64,000 nucleotides of DNA, from contig NC_058064.1 of NCBI RefSeq assembly GCF_020085105.1, positions 16,348,501 through 16,412,500 of the forward strand. The letters are read 5' to 3'. The notes below the pieces were generated by a model that had not been told where the DNA came from, ran no database searches, and saw only the letters and a list, made by a program, of their open reading frames with translations. Source of the DNA: Siniperca chuatsi. Lineage: Eukaryota; Chordata; Actinopteri; Centrarchiformes; Sinipercidae. Below, one piece after another: positions 14,301-24,949 of the stretch. The position numbers were made by a program, and so were the translations under genes. Each line of letters opens with the position of its first letter. Position 1 is the first letter of the stretch.

Positions 14301-17300
14301 GAATCCATATACAGTAAGCAGTGTGTATTTCCACTACATCACTTCCTGTTGGTGTTACAGTATGTCTTTACACTGGTTTAACCAAAAAGATGCACTGTTA
14401 TTTTTATTGGATTTTCAAATTAAGTTAAATATCTATGTTTACACAAACTATTTAGCATGTTGACAAGGAAATCAAGCTATCGCAGACCATAAAATTCATG
14501 ACTAACCTCGACAAGATGCATAGCATTCAGGACAAAAGTAAATGCTGATAGACTACCTCTGCCAATTCAAAGTTGCTGTAAATGATGTTTACATATGGAC
14601 AATAAAAATGTTCTTGATTATGCTGAATATTACTAATAGGAGATGACCCATGCTGTTGATATAAAGCTCATATTTGACTTAAATTATTAAAATGTGGTTG
14701 TCGGCCTAAATAACGATTCCACATAATAAAACCAAGACTTAGCGCGGTTTTTTTTGTTGTTGTTTTTTTTAAATGAATCTTCCTCGCTCTTAATCTGTGT
14801 GTGCTGTTCTGCTTTCAGACTCTGTCAGATCTGGAGCCCTCGCTCACGTACATCACAGATTTAGCAACAAAGGTAAGATCATTTGTTAAATTCACATGAA
14901 ATATTATATTATTATTTACACATTTACCTGGAACAACATGGAGATGTTTTCTTGAATTATTTATCTAACTCCTCAAGAGGTTCCGACAGTAATCTCTCAC
15001 CTATCAACCCTATCGAAACTTAACACCTGCTTCACAATATTACAAGCAGTAAGAAAACACTCATTGTTTCCTCTCCAGCTTAACGCATTTGACAGCCGAC
15101 ACTTGGATGAGATCTACTTTGACGTGCGTCTGACGGCTTTCCAAGACGCCACCAGGCGAGTCAAAGATATGACGACTCTGGACCTGGATTACATCAGCAC
15201 CATCATACACAACTGCTTCCACACCTATGAGGTAAGCAGATATATGATACAGATATGCTGTCTAAACTAATAGCTACAGCCTAAGAAGATTTTCATTATC
15301 TGTTTGACCCTTCCCTCCTTTCACACTCCCTCCCTCCTTTGATGCAGATTGGCGACATGTCGCTGGCAGACAATGCCACCATGTGTCTGTCTGCAGTGAT
15401 CACCCAGCTGGCAGCGGTCGGGGCTGGAGAACAGATCTACAAGGACATCGTACAACACACCATGCTGGACGCTGTCCACAAGGGGCTTCGCAGCAAGACA
15501 GAGGTAGGAACACACACCAGCTATATCAAGAGTAATGCTCTAAATATGAAACCGCTAAAGTCACTCAGTATGAAGTAAGTTTAAAAATGTGGTCTCTTCT
15601 CTCTCTTCCTCTACGCTCCCGCTTCACTCTACCAGAGTGTGCAGCACGACTACACCACCGTACTGGCCTGCCTGGTGAAGACCTTTCCCTCCAAGAAAGA
15701 GTTCAGAGACCTGGTACAGCTCACTGACTACAATGACCTCGAGTCTGACTTCTTTGAGCACATGAAGCACATCCAGGTAAGAGAGAAACCATGAAAACTC
15801 ACTCCTTTATCTCCTTTCATCCCTTTTTATCTGACTGTTGTACACAAACTAACGTGGGGTTTTTTTTCTTTCTGTTTAGATCCACCGTCGGGGCCGTGCC
15901 CTGAGGAAGTTGGCCAAGCAGCTGACCGAGGGCCAGGTGGTGATGACACCTCGTTCTCTTCAGAATTACATCATGCCGTACGCCATGACCGCCCTACTAG
16001 ATGAAAAGATGCTCAAGGTGACTCGTGCACACACACACACACTTGCATGAATCCGAACAGTTTCATTTGAAAATACATTCAAAAAAGAGAAAAATACACG
16101 TGTTGTGTTTATTTGTTTGTGTGTCTGACCCCTCCTCTCCTCACGTACTGCAGCACGAGAACATGATATCGGCGTCGGTGGAGGTGGTGGGCGCGGTGTG
16201 TCGCAGGCTGACCTGGTCCAAGTACCTGTACTACCTGAAACACTTCGTCCACATCCTGCAGACAGCGCAGGCTGAACAGAAACTGGCTGTCAGGTAGGGT
16301 TGTCTGTGTCTCCGTGTGTGATTATAAATGTTTTCTAATCATTGCGTTGCTTTTTAATGACCTTTTTATTTTAATTCATGATACTTACTTTAACATGATT
16401 TATTGAAGAATTTTGTGAACTCTGTACTAAGAGTCTTCTCTTTTCTGTGTTGCACCTCCCTAACTCCAGTTTGCTGGTCACAGTCCTGGAGGCTTTTCAC
16501 TTTGACCATCAGACCCTCAGCAGAGAAATGGAGGCTGCCAAGGCCAGAGAGGGTGAGTCACTAACCACATTTAAAATTCTGTATTTGTTTGGTCATTTAA
16601 AGTAGTTTAAATTCTTTCAAACAAACAAAGTCTGATAAATGAGATAATGTGAGATAATGTGTCGAATTTCAAATTGATAAAATCAAACATATCTTTTATC
16701 AAGCTGGGAGTGTTGCGGTTGACGCAGATGATGAGGAGCAAGCTGCAGCCGACGAATCAGACGCAAGTGATGATGAGGAGGCAATGGAGGTAGACAGTAA
16801 GACTGCTCCATCTGACGTTCCCATGGAAACAGACACCACTAACGGAGAAAAGGATGTCGTCTCTAAGGACGCAGCCACCACTGGAGCCAAGGGGCCAGCA
16901 GCTCCTAAGCCCACCGCAGTGGCCAGCGGGCTGCCGCAGAGCAAAGAGGAGCTGGAGTCTCTGATCAGTGCCATCCACCAGACTGTTAATAACAGCGTGC
17001 TGCCTCGCCTGCACAAGTGTCTCACTGCAAAGGTACGATGCGCACATACACATACACATACACATAGTCTTAATCTGTTCTGACAAACTCTTAACAGCAA
17101 TATAATAGTGGAAGTGCGTGTGTGTCGTCTAGGTGAAGCGTGACGACGAGCACAAGGCAGTGAAGTCGAAGGATGTGAAGGATGAGGAGGTGGTGAGGAT
17201 ACCGATAGCCTTCGCCATGGTCAAAGTGATGCAGACTCTGCCTCAACACATCATGGAGGCCAACCTGCCTGGGTATGCTGCTGTGTGTGTGTGTGTGTGT

Positions 17301-19981
17301 GTGTGTGTATGCATGCACACTGGATGGTGGATGTGTTTCCAAAATTTGTGGTGAAGAAAAAGAGTGTTGTTTAGAAACACTTCACAGACACTTCACTGTC
17401 TTTGTACTTGTTTCTTTGTACTTGCACTTGTTTTGAACACACTTTCTTTTCGAATATTGTATATGGAGAGAATGACAATAAATTCTACATTGAACTTTTT
17501 TTAAGTTCCTCTAGTGATCTTGCATTGTACATGTTTGAGCTCACAACTTATATATGGGACCACTTAAGATGCTGGTGTAGTGTTTGTTTTTGTTTCAACA
17601 TTTTAGTGATATGTGTGTGTTTTGTCTGTTTTAAATATTTCTGTGTCATCCAGGATCCTGATCAAGGTGTGTGTGCTGCTGAGGAACCGTTTCCAGGAGA
17701 TCCGTGACGTGGCGAGGGGAACTCTGGTGAAGATCATCGAGACTTTAGGCTACAGGTACCTGCAGTATCTGCTCAAAGAGATGCAGGGGGTCCTGGTCAA
17801 GGGCTACCAGGTAGGAGCGCACACAGGGACGCAACCGTGCAAGCACGCAAACAGTTACAAATACACATTTAAGAACGTACAAGTATTTGCTTGTGTGTGC
17901 AGGCTCACACATGTGTAATGCAGCTAAGGCTTGACAGTAATTCAACACTATCATGTATTGTCATTATTGACATCATGATAAAATGTTGACTCATTACAAT
18001 ACACAATGTGTTGTGTAAATTAATTGTATAAACCAAATAATCCTTAACATCCTTAACAAAGTAAGAGACAAATAGGGAATATTTTACTAACATTTTATAA
18101 ATGGTTGTTGTGAAGAGATGTGTCACCATTGTCTTTGAAAATTCTAATATGTCTGTCTGTTTCTCTCTTTGTGCACTTCTCTCTCCAGGTCCACGTGCTG
18201 ACATTCACAGTATACCAGTTGCTGTCAGTCCTCAGTCCAACCCTGAAGAGTGGTGACCTGGACCCATGCATGAACATGCTCATTGATGTAAGAACGTTTC
18301 ACACCACAAACCCACATAGACTCCAGTATGTCGTATAACAAAGATGGCTTAGCAGTCATTCAGTTAACATCTGATTCATATAATGTTTTTGATGTTTATT
18401 CTGCATTTGTGTTTTTCTGGACATAGTCATCCTTTACGTTTCTCTTTCTCACCAATCTCCCCTCTTCCCTGTCAGATCTTCAACAACGAGCTGTTCGGGG
18501 CTGTGGCTGAGGAGAAGGAGGTGAAGGGGATCGTCTCCAAGCTGATGGAGGCTCGACACAGCAAGAGCATGGACTCCTACGAGCTGCTGGCCCAGTTTTG
18601 CAGCAAGGAAAGCGTCACCAAGTTCATATTGCCACTGAAGGAGGTGAGGGGAGGGGGTTGGATTTGATGTGAAAAATATAAAAACACATCCTTAAAGGAA
18701 CAGTTCACCCCCAAATCAAAAATACATAGTTTTCCTCTTACCTGTAGTGCTATTTATCCATATAGATTGTTTTGGTGTGAGTTGCCGAGTTTTGGAGATA
18801 TCGGCCGTAGAGATGTCTGCCTTTCTTGAATATAATGGGACAATATGGCACTCGGCTTGTGGTGCTCAAAGCACCAAAAAATGTATTTGAAAAACTCAAC
18901 AGCAATGTCTCTTTCCAGAAATCATGAATTTGACTTATTCAATACAGGCCACTTTTCACTTTGTTCAAAAGCAGTTCTCTCAATTCAACATCCCGTAGTT
19001 TTGGAAAAAGAAACAGGCATTTAACTAACCCCCAGTATAATGATCATATTTGGTAGTAAAAGAAAAGAAAATAATGAATAATTAAAATGGAGTGTAAAAA
19101 GAAATATAAAGCTTTAGCCGAACCAACATGCACGTCCTGGTGGACGCTGGCCTCAAGGTGCACATTGAAATCGATGTGTGTCTGAAACTGACAAAATGTA
19201 GTAAAGAATGATCAGACAAGTCCAAACTATAACTGAATTCGTCAATAAATAATATTGTTAGTTAAATAATTAAAATGGAGTGTAAAAAGAAATATAAAGC
19301 TTTACATGTTTACTTCCTCCAATAAGTTTCATCAGCGGAACAACTGAGAGGACTGTGTGGCTAGCTAGCTTAAACTAACTGAAAACACAGGTAGCTCAAC
19401 ACATTGAGCACCAGCTTTTCAGCACGCTACTACCTAGCAAAAGCTAACTTTCAAAATTAAACTAACTACACTAGCCGGTGCATGTAATGTTAATCATCCA
19501 CATACAGTATGCACTGCATATTGCTGTAAAATCACTGTATGAACTCTTGTAACTGCTCTTTTAGCCAAAGCATTTAGCTGGCAAGCTAACATTGCAAAGT
19601 TAGCTAGCTAACGGTACTTGGAAGTTCACAGACACCAAGCTTCTATCTTCATCTTCAAGTGCATGTCCCTTTTCTTCATCAAGGACCACAACGTTTTAAA
19701 ATATAAAGTCATAGAAGTACAGACTGTTTCAATTCCATTTTAACGTGTATAATACTTGACTTCTCCTCACTCTGTCTTCTTTTTTCTGTTTTTCATTTCC
19801 CCTCCTCTCAGATCCTGGAGACTTCATCCAGTCTGAAGGTGTGTAACCGGGTGGGTGCTGTGCTGCGGCGACTGGTCCTGGGTCTGCTTGTCAACGGGGG
19901 CATGACTTCCAAGGATATCTTACTGCTGTGCCACGGCCTGATCAGCCAGAGTCTGCCGCTGCTCACCAAGAGAGACCGGTA

Positions 19982-20036
<55 letters not shown>

Positions 20037-23000
20037 GCTCACATCAAAATACAGTAAATCACTTTGATGCTTATTTCCATGTGTATGTATTTGTAGAGAG
20101 AAAGCCTCAGCTCGGCCTCCCCCAGACCCCAGACTGGCCCCTCCCAGCTGCCTGCTCCTGCCTCCAACTCCTAAGAGAGGGGGTCAGAAAGCTCCGGTCA
20201 GCAGCCGAACCAACATGCACATCCTGGTGGACGCTGGCCTCAAGGTGCACATTGAATTTGATGTGTGTCTAAAAAAGTTCATCTAAAGCAGAAGTGTCTC
20301 TGAAGTGTTTGCCATCATGTGTGTCCGTCTATTTCTCAGCTGCTCCACCTGAGTCTGAAGAAATCCAAAGTGACGTCGTCTGAGGCCTCGGCTCTGGAGA
20401 TGCTGGATCCTTTTATACCGCTGCTGCTCGACTGCCTCAACTCCATGCATGTCAAGGTACTAGCATTTTATGTGGTCATGGGTACCTTTTATCACCCCAA
20501 TTTTGAGCATCGGTTGATCAAACCCATTCTGATCTCTCAAGTAATTCAAATGGATATTATAACTTGAACTCCCTCCACTCTTCCTCCACCTTCACCCTCT
20601 TCTTCTGTCTCTCCTCCCTCCCAGGTGATCACAGAGGCTCTGGTGGCGTTCACTTGGCTGTTGAAGTTCCCTCTGCCAGGAGTGGAACAGAATGCAGGCC
20701 AGCTGACCAAGCAGCTCTTTGTCCTGTTGAAGGATTACTCCAAGGCCGGAGCCGCCCGCGGGGAGAACTACAACCTGGTCCAGAACTGCTTCAAGGTACC
20801 ACAAATAATAAATACTCATATGAGAACAGGAAGTGTTTTATGTTCTGGCAGCTTTCTGGAATATTATTAGACTTTGAAAAGGAAAGACGAGGAATTAAAT
20901 TACATTTTTAGGTTGTGGAAGTGCTCCAACTAAAATAATGAAAAGTCATGCAATGTCATGGGCCACCCTGGATTGAAGAAATATAATAAAAAATGAAGAT
21001 AAAACTGCTGCATTGATTTATGATGTTTATTCTGTCTGTCTCTCAGGCCATCACCATACTGGTTAAAAATGTCAAAAGCAACAAGATCTCAGAGACACAA
21101 CTGCAGGTGCTGCTGGGATATGCTGAGGAGGACATCTACGACCAGTCTCGCCAGGCCACCGCCTTCGGCCTGCTGAAGGTAACCAATCAAATGTTGAGCT
21201 GAGTGTTCGTGGTGCTGTGATTTTGATGTGCAGGACAAATCCAAAGTTGAAAAATGTAAAAAAAAAAAAAAAAATCTTTAAAGCTTCATGACAAATTCTT
21301 TCAGGAAAAATAACCTGAGCTCTATGTGTTTACATGCGTATCTGTCTCCTCCAGGCGATTCTGTCCAGGAAGCTAATTGTTCCAGAGATGGAGGAGTTGT
21401 TGAAAAAAGTGGCCAAGCTGTCTGTCACCGGCAGCAACGCTATGATCAGAATCCACTGTCGACAGGTACTCGCACATAAAAAAAAAGAAAAGACAAGCCA
21501 CATTTTTCCTCTCTGCTGTAGACTGAATGACAGAAATGTTCTAAAAATCTTGTGCTCAGCCAGTGTTTGTTGTTTTGTGTTTTGCAGATCTATCTAAAAT
21601 ACCTGCTGGACTACCCACTGGGGAGAAGGCTGAGAGAGCACCTGGACTTTGTGGTGGCCCAGCTGCACTACGAGCATGACACAGGCAGGGAGTCTGTGCT
21701 GGAGATGCTGGCCTTCATCTTCCAGACTTTCCCTCAGGTGAGTACATTTCCTCTCAAGTCTGCATGTACAAAAAGTGGACAAAAAAAACCAGAATGCGTG
21801 CATCTGACAGCATCATATTGTTATTCTTTCACCCAGGGTACACGCATATACTGTAATCCATAATCACCAGTCCAACACTCTCAAAAATCTCAATGTTGTG
21901 ATAAACCCAGACCACTAGCTTCAACATTAAAGCCAACACATTTAACCAATGCTGATTTATGACTTTGCATACATTATCATAGCCCAAACAAAGGCAACCA
22001 CATAATAGTCATACCAGATTGTGTTTTTATTTTTCCGCTCAGAACCTGCTGTTGCAGCACAGCAGCCTGTTCTTCGCCCCGCTAGCCCTGGTCATGGTCA
22101 ACGATGATTCAGCACGCTGTAAGAAAATGGCTGCCATGGCCATCAAGGCCCTGCTGGCCCAGCTAGACTTGAACCACCAGAACACCCTGTTCTCCCTCGT
22201 CAACACCTGGCTTAATGCAGAAAAGGTAGACTCACACACTTCTAGGGATACAGTTTTACCCAAAAGTGAATTCAAATCAGCTGCTTTTTTTGTCATTTTG
22301 TAATATTTGTTTCATTTTTGTGCGCTCTACAGTACTTGTGGTGACTTTGGTATGTTTCAGTGTCTTAAATAATCTTGAATAAGATTTATTTACACCTCTG
22401 ACCTTTACCGCCTGCCCTCCCAGGCCAGCCTGCGGCGTCTCGGGGCTCAGATTTGTGGTCTGTTTGTAGAGGTGGACGACGAGAAGTTTGCACGTCGCCT
22501 GGACGACCTGCTGCCTCTGCTGGAGAGAGAGATAAACCCCGACAACTTTGAAGATGTGAGGCGACACATTCGCACCATCTTTGTCCACAAATGATTAAAA
22601 AAAAAAATCAGAGGAAAAGAAAGCATCTTAACTCTGCCTGTCTTTCAGATCGAAGAGGAGCAGGATGAGAAAGGAGCAGACAGGCTGTTGTTCAGTTTTC
22701 TGACTCTCATCACCAAACTGAGCAAACACTGCGGCCTGCTGGAGCTCAGCAAGCCTCATGACACACTATGTCGTATCTGGGGTAAAGGACCGACACACAC
22801 CACCTCTCTATCACTTACATACACACACACATTCCACACACATACTCAGTTTTGTTTTTTTACATGTACTCCTGCAGGTCACATTGAAGCCCACCTGCGG
22901 TACCCTCACTGCTGGGTGTGGCTGACCGCCTCACAGCTTTTTGGTCAGCTGTTTGCAGCCCATCAGGCGGAGCAGCTGGTGGCTGTGTGGAGAGGAGAGG

Positions 23001-24598
23001 GAGGAGATGCTTCACCTCAGTCGGCAGCCACAGCCTTCATCACCAACAGACTGGACAAGAAGGTGAGGCCATGGAACACTCGCTTTCTTCTGCGGTGATC
23101 TAATTACTGCATCTTACTTGTTTGAACAAATGTTCTCTTTTTTCTGCCTTCTTTCTGACATTTAGATGAGAGAGTTGGCGTTGTCTTTCTGCAATCAGCT
23201 ACAGTCCAAGTTCCTAGACACGGCGTCAGGAGAGCAGGTGCCCAAACTCCACCACAACACTGTATCTAAAACACATTTTAGTCAAAGCTAAATTCAAAAT
23301 CACGCACAAGATTTGATTGACAGGCATGTTCCGTTCCGCCCCGCAGGTGATCAAGAACCTGCTGTTCGTCGGCAAGGTGATCTACCTCATTTCCCCCGAG
23401 TCTGACGTCGCTTCCCCTCAGGAGGAAGCGAAAGAGGAGGAGGAGGAGGAGCAGAGGGAGGAGGAAGATGAAGAGGAGAGGGAAGAGAAAGAAAAGGAAG
23501 AGGAGGAAGAAGAGGAGGAAGATGACAAGGATGATCGGCCTCCTTCCCTGCTGTGGTTGATGAAGAAGCTGTCGCTGATGGCCAAGAGGGAGGCAGCGTA
23601 CTCTCCCAAAGTTCCCCTGAAGGTACACACAGAAAATAAAGAGTTACATGTCCAGTTCTCTGGTTGACTACCCACAGTTCAGCAGTATCTAATTATTCAG
23701 ACGCCTCGTCCAGTGATTGTAAACTAATGAGCCTTGACTGACCTCTTAAATCTCAGCAGGGTGCCAAAATGTATTTATCACATTGAAAATATAGAGATTA
23801 AAATAATTTTTAAGGGTACATTTTCTAGCAGATGCAATAATTATTTCCCAAGTCCACAATTACCATTGAATTACATCAGTCTTTTCATTGTCAAAGTTGT
23901 AAGATAATCATTTTCTTTCCCTCCACTCTCTCCCACAGAGAACGTGTGTGTTTAAGTTCCTGGGAGCGATAGCCATGGACCTGGGGAAGGAACGAATCGG
24001 CCCCTATCTGACTACTATCATCACTCCTCTGTACAGGGAGCTGGACAGCACCTATGCAGACCAAGGTAACTGCTCTTAACCTGTCTTAAAAAGCCTGAAA
24101 AACTCTTTGTCCAGGGTCTGACTTGTCATGTGTGAAATACACCTCAGACTTCCTACAAAAGTCAATAGTGATCCCACTGAACCCCGCCCTCTGTCTATGT
24201 CCAGATCCCACACTGAAGAACCTGGCGCAGGAGCTGATAGAGCTGCTGAAGAGACATGTGGGGCTGGAGAGATTCTCTTTGGCCTTCTCTGCTGTCCAGA
24301 AGGAGTTTTCACAGAGGCGAGTGGCACGCAAACGACACAGAGCCATGCAGGTATGATGGGACACCAAAGCACATACACACAAACTCAAGAGCAACAACTT
24401 CATTCCTAGCAATTAATTTATGTTTGTCATCTGTTTTGCCAGGCGGTGGCTAACCCAGACATCGCAGCCAAGAAGAAACTCAAGAAGCACAAGAACAAAA
24501 TCGAAGCAAAGAAGAGGAAGATCGAGTTCCTTCGGCCTGGATATAAAGCCAAGAAGCACCGGAGCCATGCGCTCAAAGATCTGGCCATGGTGCAGTGA
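54..24598 (+). CDS. utp20: UTP20, small-subunit processome component (61-exon gene, complete)
   Basis: UTP20 (DRIM) is a very large nucleolar HEAT-repeat protein of the U3 small-subunit processome, needed for early pre-rRNA cleavage and 18S rRNA maturation. The start at 54 opens [17 protein letters not shown], like the vertebrate N terminus. The end carries the basic tail [16 protein letters not shown] and then a stop at 24596-24598. Exons, all joined by GT-AG and in phase: 54-104, 401-481, 599-664, 805-937, 1085-1273, 1412-1493, 1674-1811, 2083-2238, 2353-2505, 2627-2761, 2882-2959, 3069-3247, 3422-3580, 4041-4129, 4847-4952, 5283-5433, 5648-5710, 5808-5975, 6282-6358, 6675-6754, 6904-7159, 7315-7501, 8224-8314, 8590-8675, 9286-9411, 10402-10568, 11333-11541, 12400-12543, 12654-12733, 12878-13113, 13266-13410, 13538-13625, 14014-14157, 14819-14872, 15079-15231, 15348-15503, 15636-15776, 15880-16017, 16154-16293, 16470-16552, 16704-17032, 17133-17272, 17654-17810, 18189-18287, 18476-18643, 19812-19978, 20097-20244, 20340-20456, 20625-20795, 21046-21178, 21354-21465, 21588-21737, 22043-22225, 22424-22555, 22649-22781, 22877-23062, 23166-23237, 23347-23622, 23939-24065, 24205-24350, 24443-24598. 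They sum to 8460 nt (2819 aa; human UTP20 is about 2785). Acidic linkers lie in exons 21, 22, 41 and 58. Identity is very secure; a few boundaries could be off by some bases. Confidence 0.96.
3584..3641. repeat. (CA)n microsatellite directly after a utp20 donor
   Basis: An almost pure CA run of about 28 units starts four bases inside intron 13 of utp20, right after the GT of the 5' splice site. It is also open in several shadow frames, which have no coding meaning. Confidence 0.95.
7727..8090. repeat. Probable miniature inverted-repeat element in utp20 intron 22
   Basis: The block begins ttagggctggtaat and ends aatacctggcccttaa, so its ends are imperfect inverted repeats of each other. The inside is rich in 'ataccaaag'/'gataccttg'-type words. 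This is the look of a short non-autonomous DNA transposon of fish. No coding capacity is seen. Confidence 0.5.
8329..8395. repeat. (CA)n microsatellite in utp20 intron 23
   Basis: A CA run interrupted by two CG steps starts about 15 bases after the 5' splice site at 8315. The intron's 3' splice site has an ordinary pyrimidine tract. Confidence 0.95.
9475..9831. mobile_element. Short fish DNA-transposon-like repeat, copy A (utp20 intron 25)
   Basis: About 357 bp with long imperfect terminal inverted repeats: the left end (aaaggaataatttggcattt) mirrors the right end (…ttccaaactattccttga). The interior holds the words gcttagcat and ctagcctggctctgtcc. A second, diverged copy lies at 36740-37178. 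No open reading frame, so it is a non-autonomous element. Confidence 0.7.
10569..11332. other. utp20 intron 26, nothing recognised
   Basis: An AT-rich intron with short A and T runs. I see no repeat boundaries, RNA gene or coding signal in it. Confidence 0.5.
11542..12399. other. utp20 intron 27, nothing recognised
   Basis: An AT-rich intron of about 860 bp with no inverted termini, microsatellite or coding stretch that I could support. Confidence 0.5.
12554..12573 (+). other. Perfect hairpin next to a utp20 5' splice site
   Basis: CAAACACA, a four-base loop CTTT, and TGTGTTTG form a perfect 8-bp stem starting ten bases after the GT at 12544 in the 110-nt intron 28. It is a small version of the CA/GT pairing seen in other utp20 introns. 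Confidence 0.6.
14158..14818. other. utp20 intron 33, nothing recognised
   Basis: An AT-rich intron of about 660 bp. It contains no clear repeat boundary or gene-like signal. Confidence 0.5.
17282..17311. repeat. (TG)n microsatellite after a utp20 donor
   Basis: A TG run beginning about nine bases inside intron 42 of utp20. The same intron has further GT-rich sequence shortly before its acceptor at 17653. Confidence 0.9.
18690..19480. mobile_element. Non-autonomous fish repeat in utp20 intron 45
   Basis: It starts with ttaaaggaacagttcaccc, an end sequence I know from abundant fish miniature elements. The right boundary is uncertain: sequence of similar character (tgtttacttcctcc, gctagctagctt) continues to about 19480. 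It is interrupted by a 148-bp insert, part of it copied from utp20 exon 47, between two 40-bp direct repeats. No coding capacity. Confidence 0.55.
19077..19304 (+). repeat. 40-bp direct repeats enclosing a partial copy of utp20 exon 47
   Basis: The same 40 bases occur at 19077-19116 and 19265-19304. Between them, 19117-19183 matches 20204-20270 (end of exon 47 plus the first 26 bases of intron 47) at 64 of 67 positions. Intron sequence is included, so the copy was made from DNA or unspliced RNA. The copied donor (AAG then gtgcac) survives, and ctttag lies just upstream. Confidence 0.85.
19984..20034. repeat. (CA)n microsatellite in utp20 intron 46
   Basis: About 25 CA units start six bases into this 118-nt intron, whose acceptor at 20096 is preceded by catgtgtatgtatttgtag. 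The two ends are partly complementary. Confidence 0.95.
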
Positions 24599-24920
24599 GC
24601 CATGTATGTGGCTAAATCTGGTTATCAAGGACGCTAGGTGGGAATGAAAGCTGGCCAGTCGACCCAGGAAAGTGACTCCTTTGACTGAGCAGGCAGGCAT
24701 TAGCTGGACACGTCCAGGATCTTGTGGGCTACCTGGCTGCAGATTCCACAAGTCTCTCTTCATGATGTTACGTAATGACTTTTACTATTTCAGTTAATGT
24801 CAGCTGATCAAGTAAACATCACATTGTGCCAGAAAAGACAGAAAGCATGTTTCTCTCTGGTGGTTTGCCTCGAGCATGTGAGAAACAAGGATGTTGTGAA
24901 AACCCCATCTAACCATGCGA

Positions 24921-24926
24921 AATAAA
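24921..24926 (+). terminator. utp20 polyadenylation signal
   Basis: A canonical AATAAA lies 323 bases after the utp20 stop and is the first one downstream. It would give a 3' UTR of roughly 340 nt. Confidence 0.65.
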
Positions 24927-24949
24927 ATAATACCCCGAGACATCATGTA

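Noticed and set aside
23418..23675. A serine-rich minus-strand frame
   Set aside because: It is the complement of the Glu-rich exon 58 of utp20 (GAG/GAA become TCC/TTC/CTC).
54..24598. Intronic snoRNA genes in utp20
   Set aside because: Ribosome-biogenesis genes often host snoRNAs, but I found no convincing paired C/D or H/ACA boxes by eye; a dedicated search would be needed.
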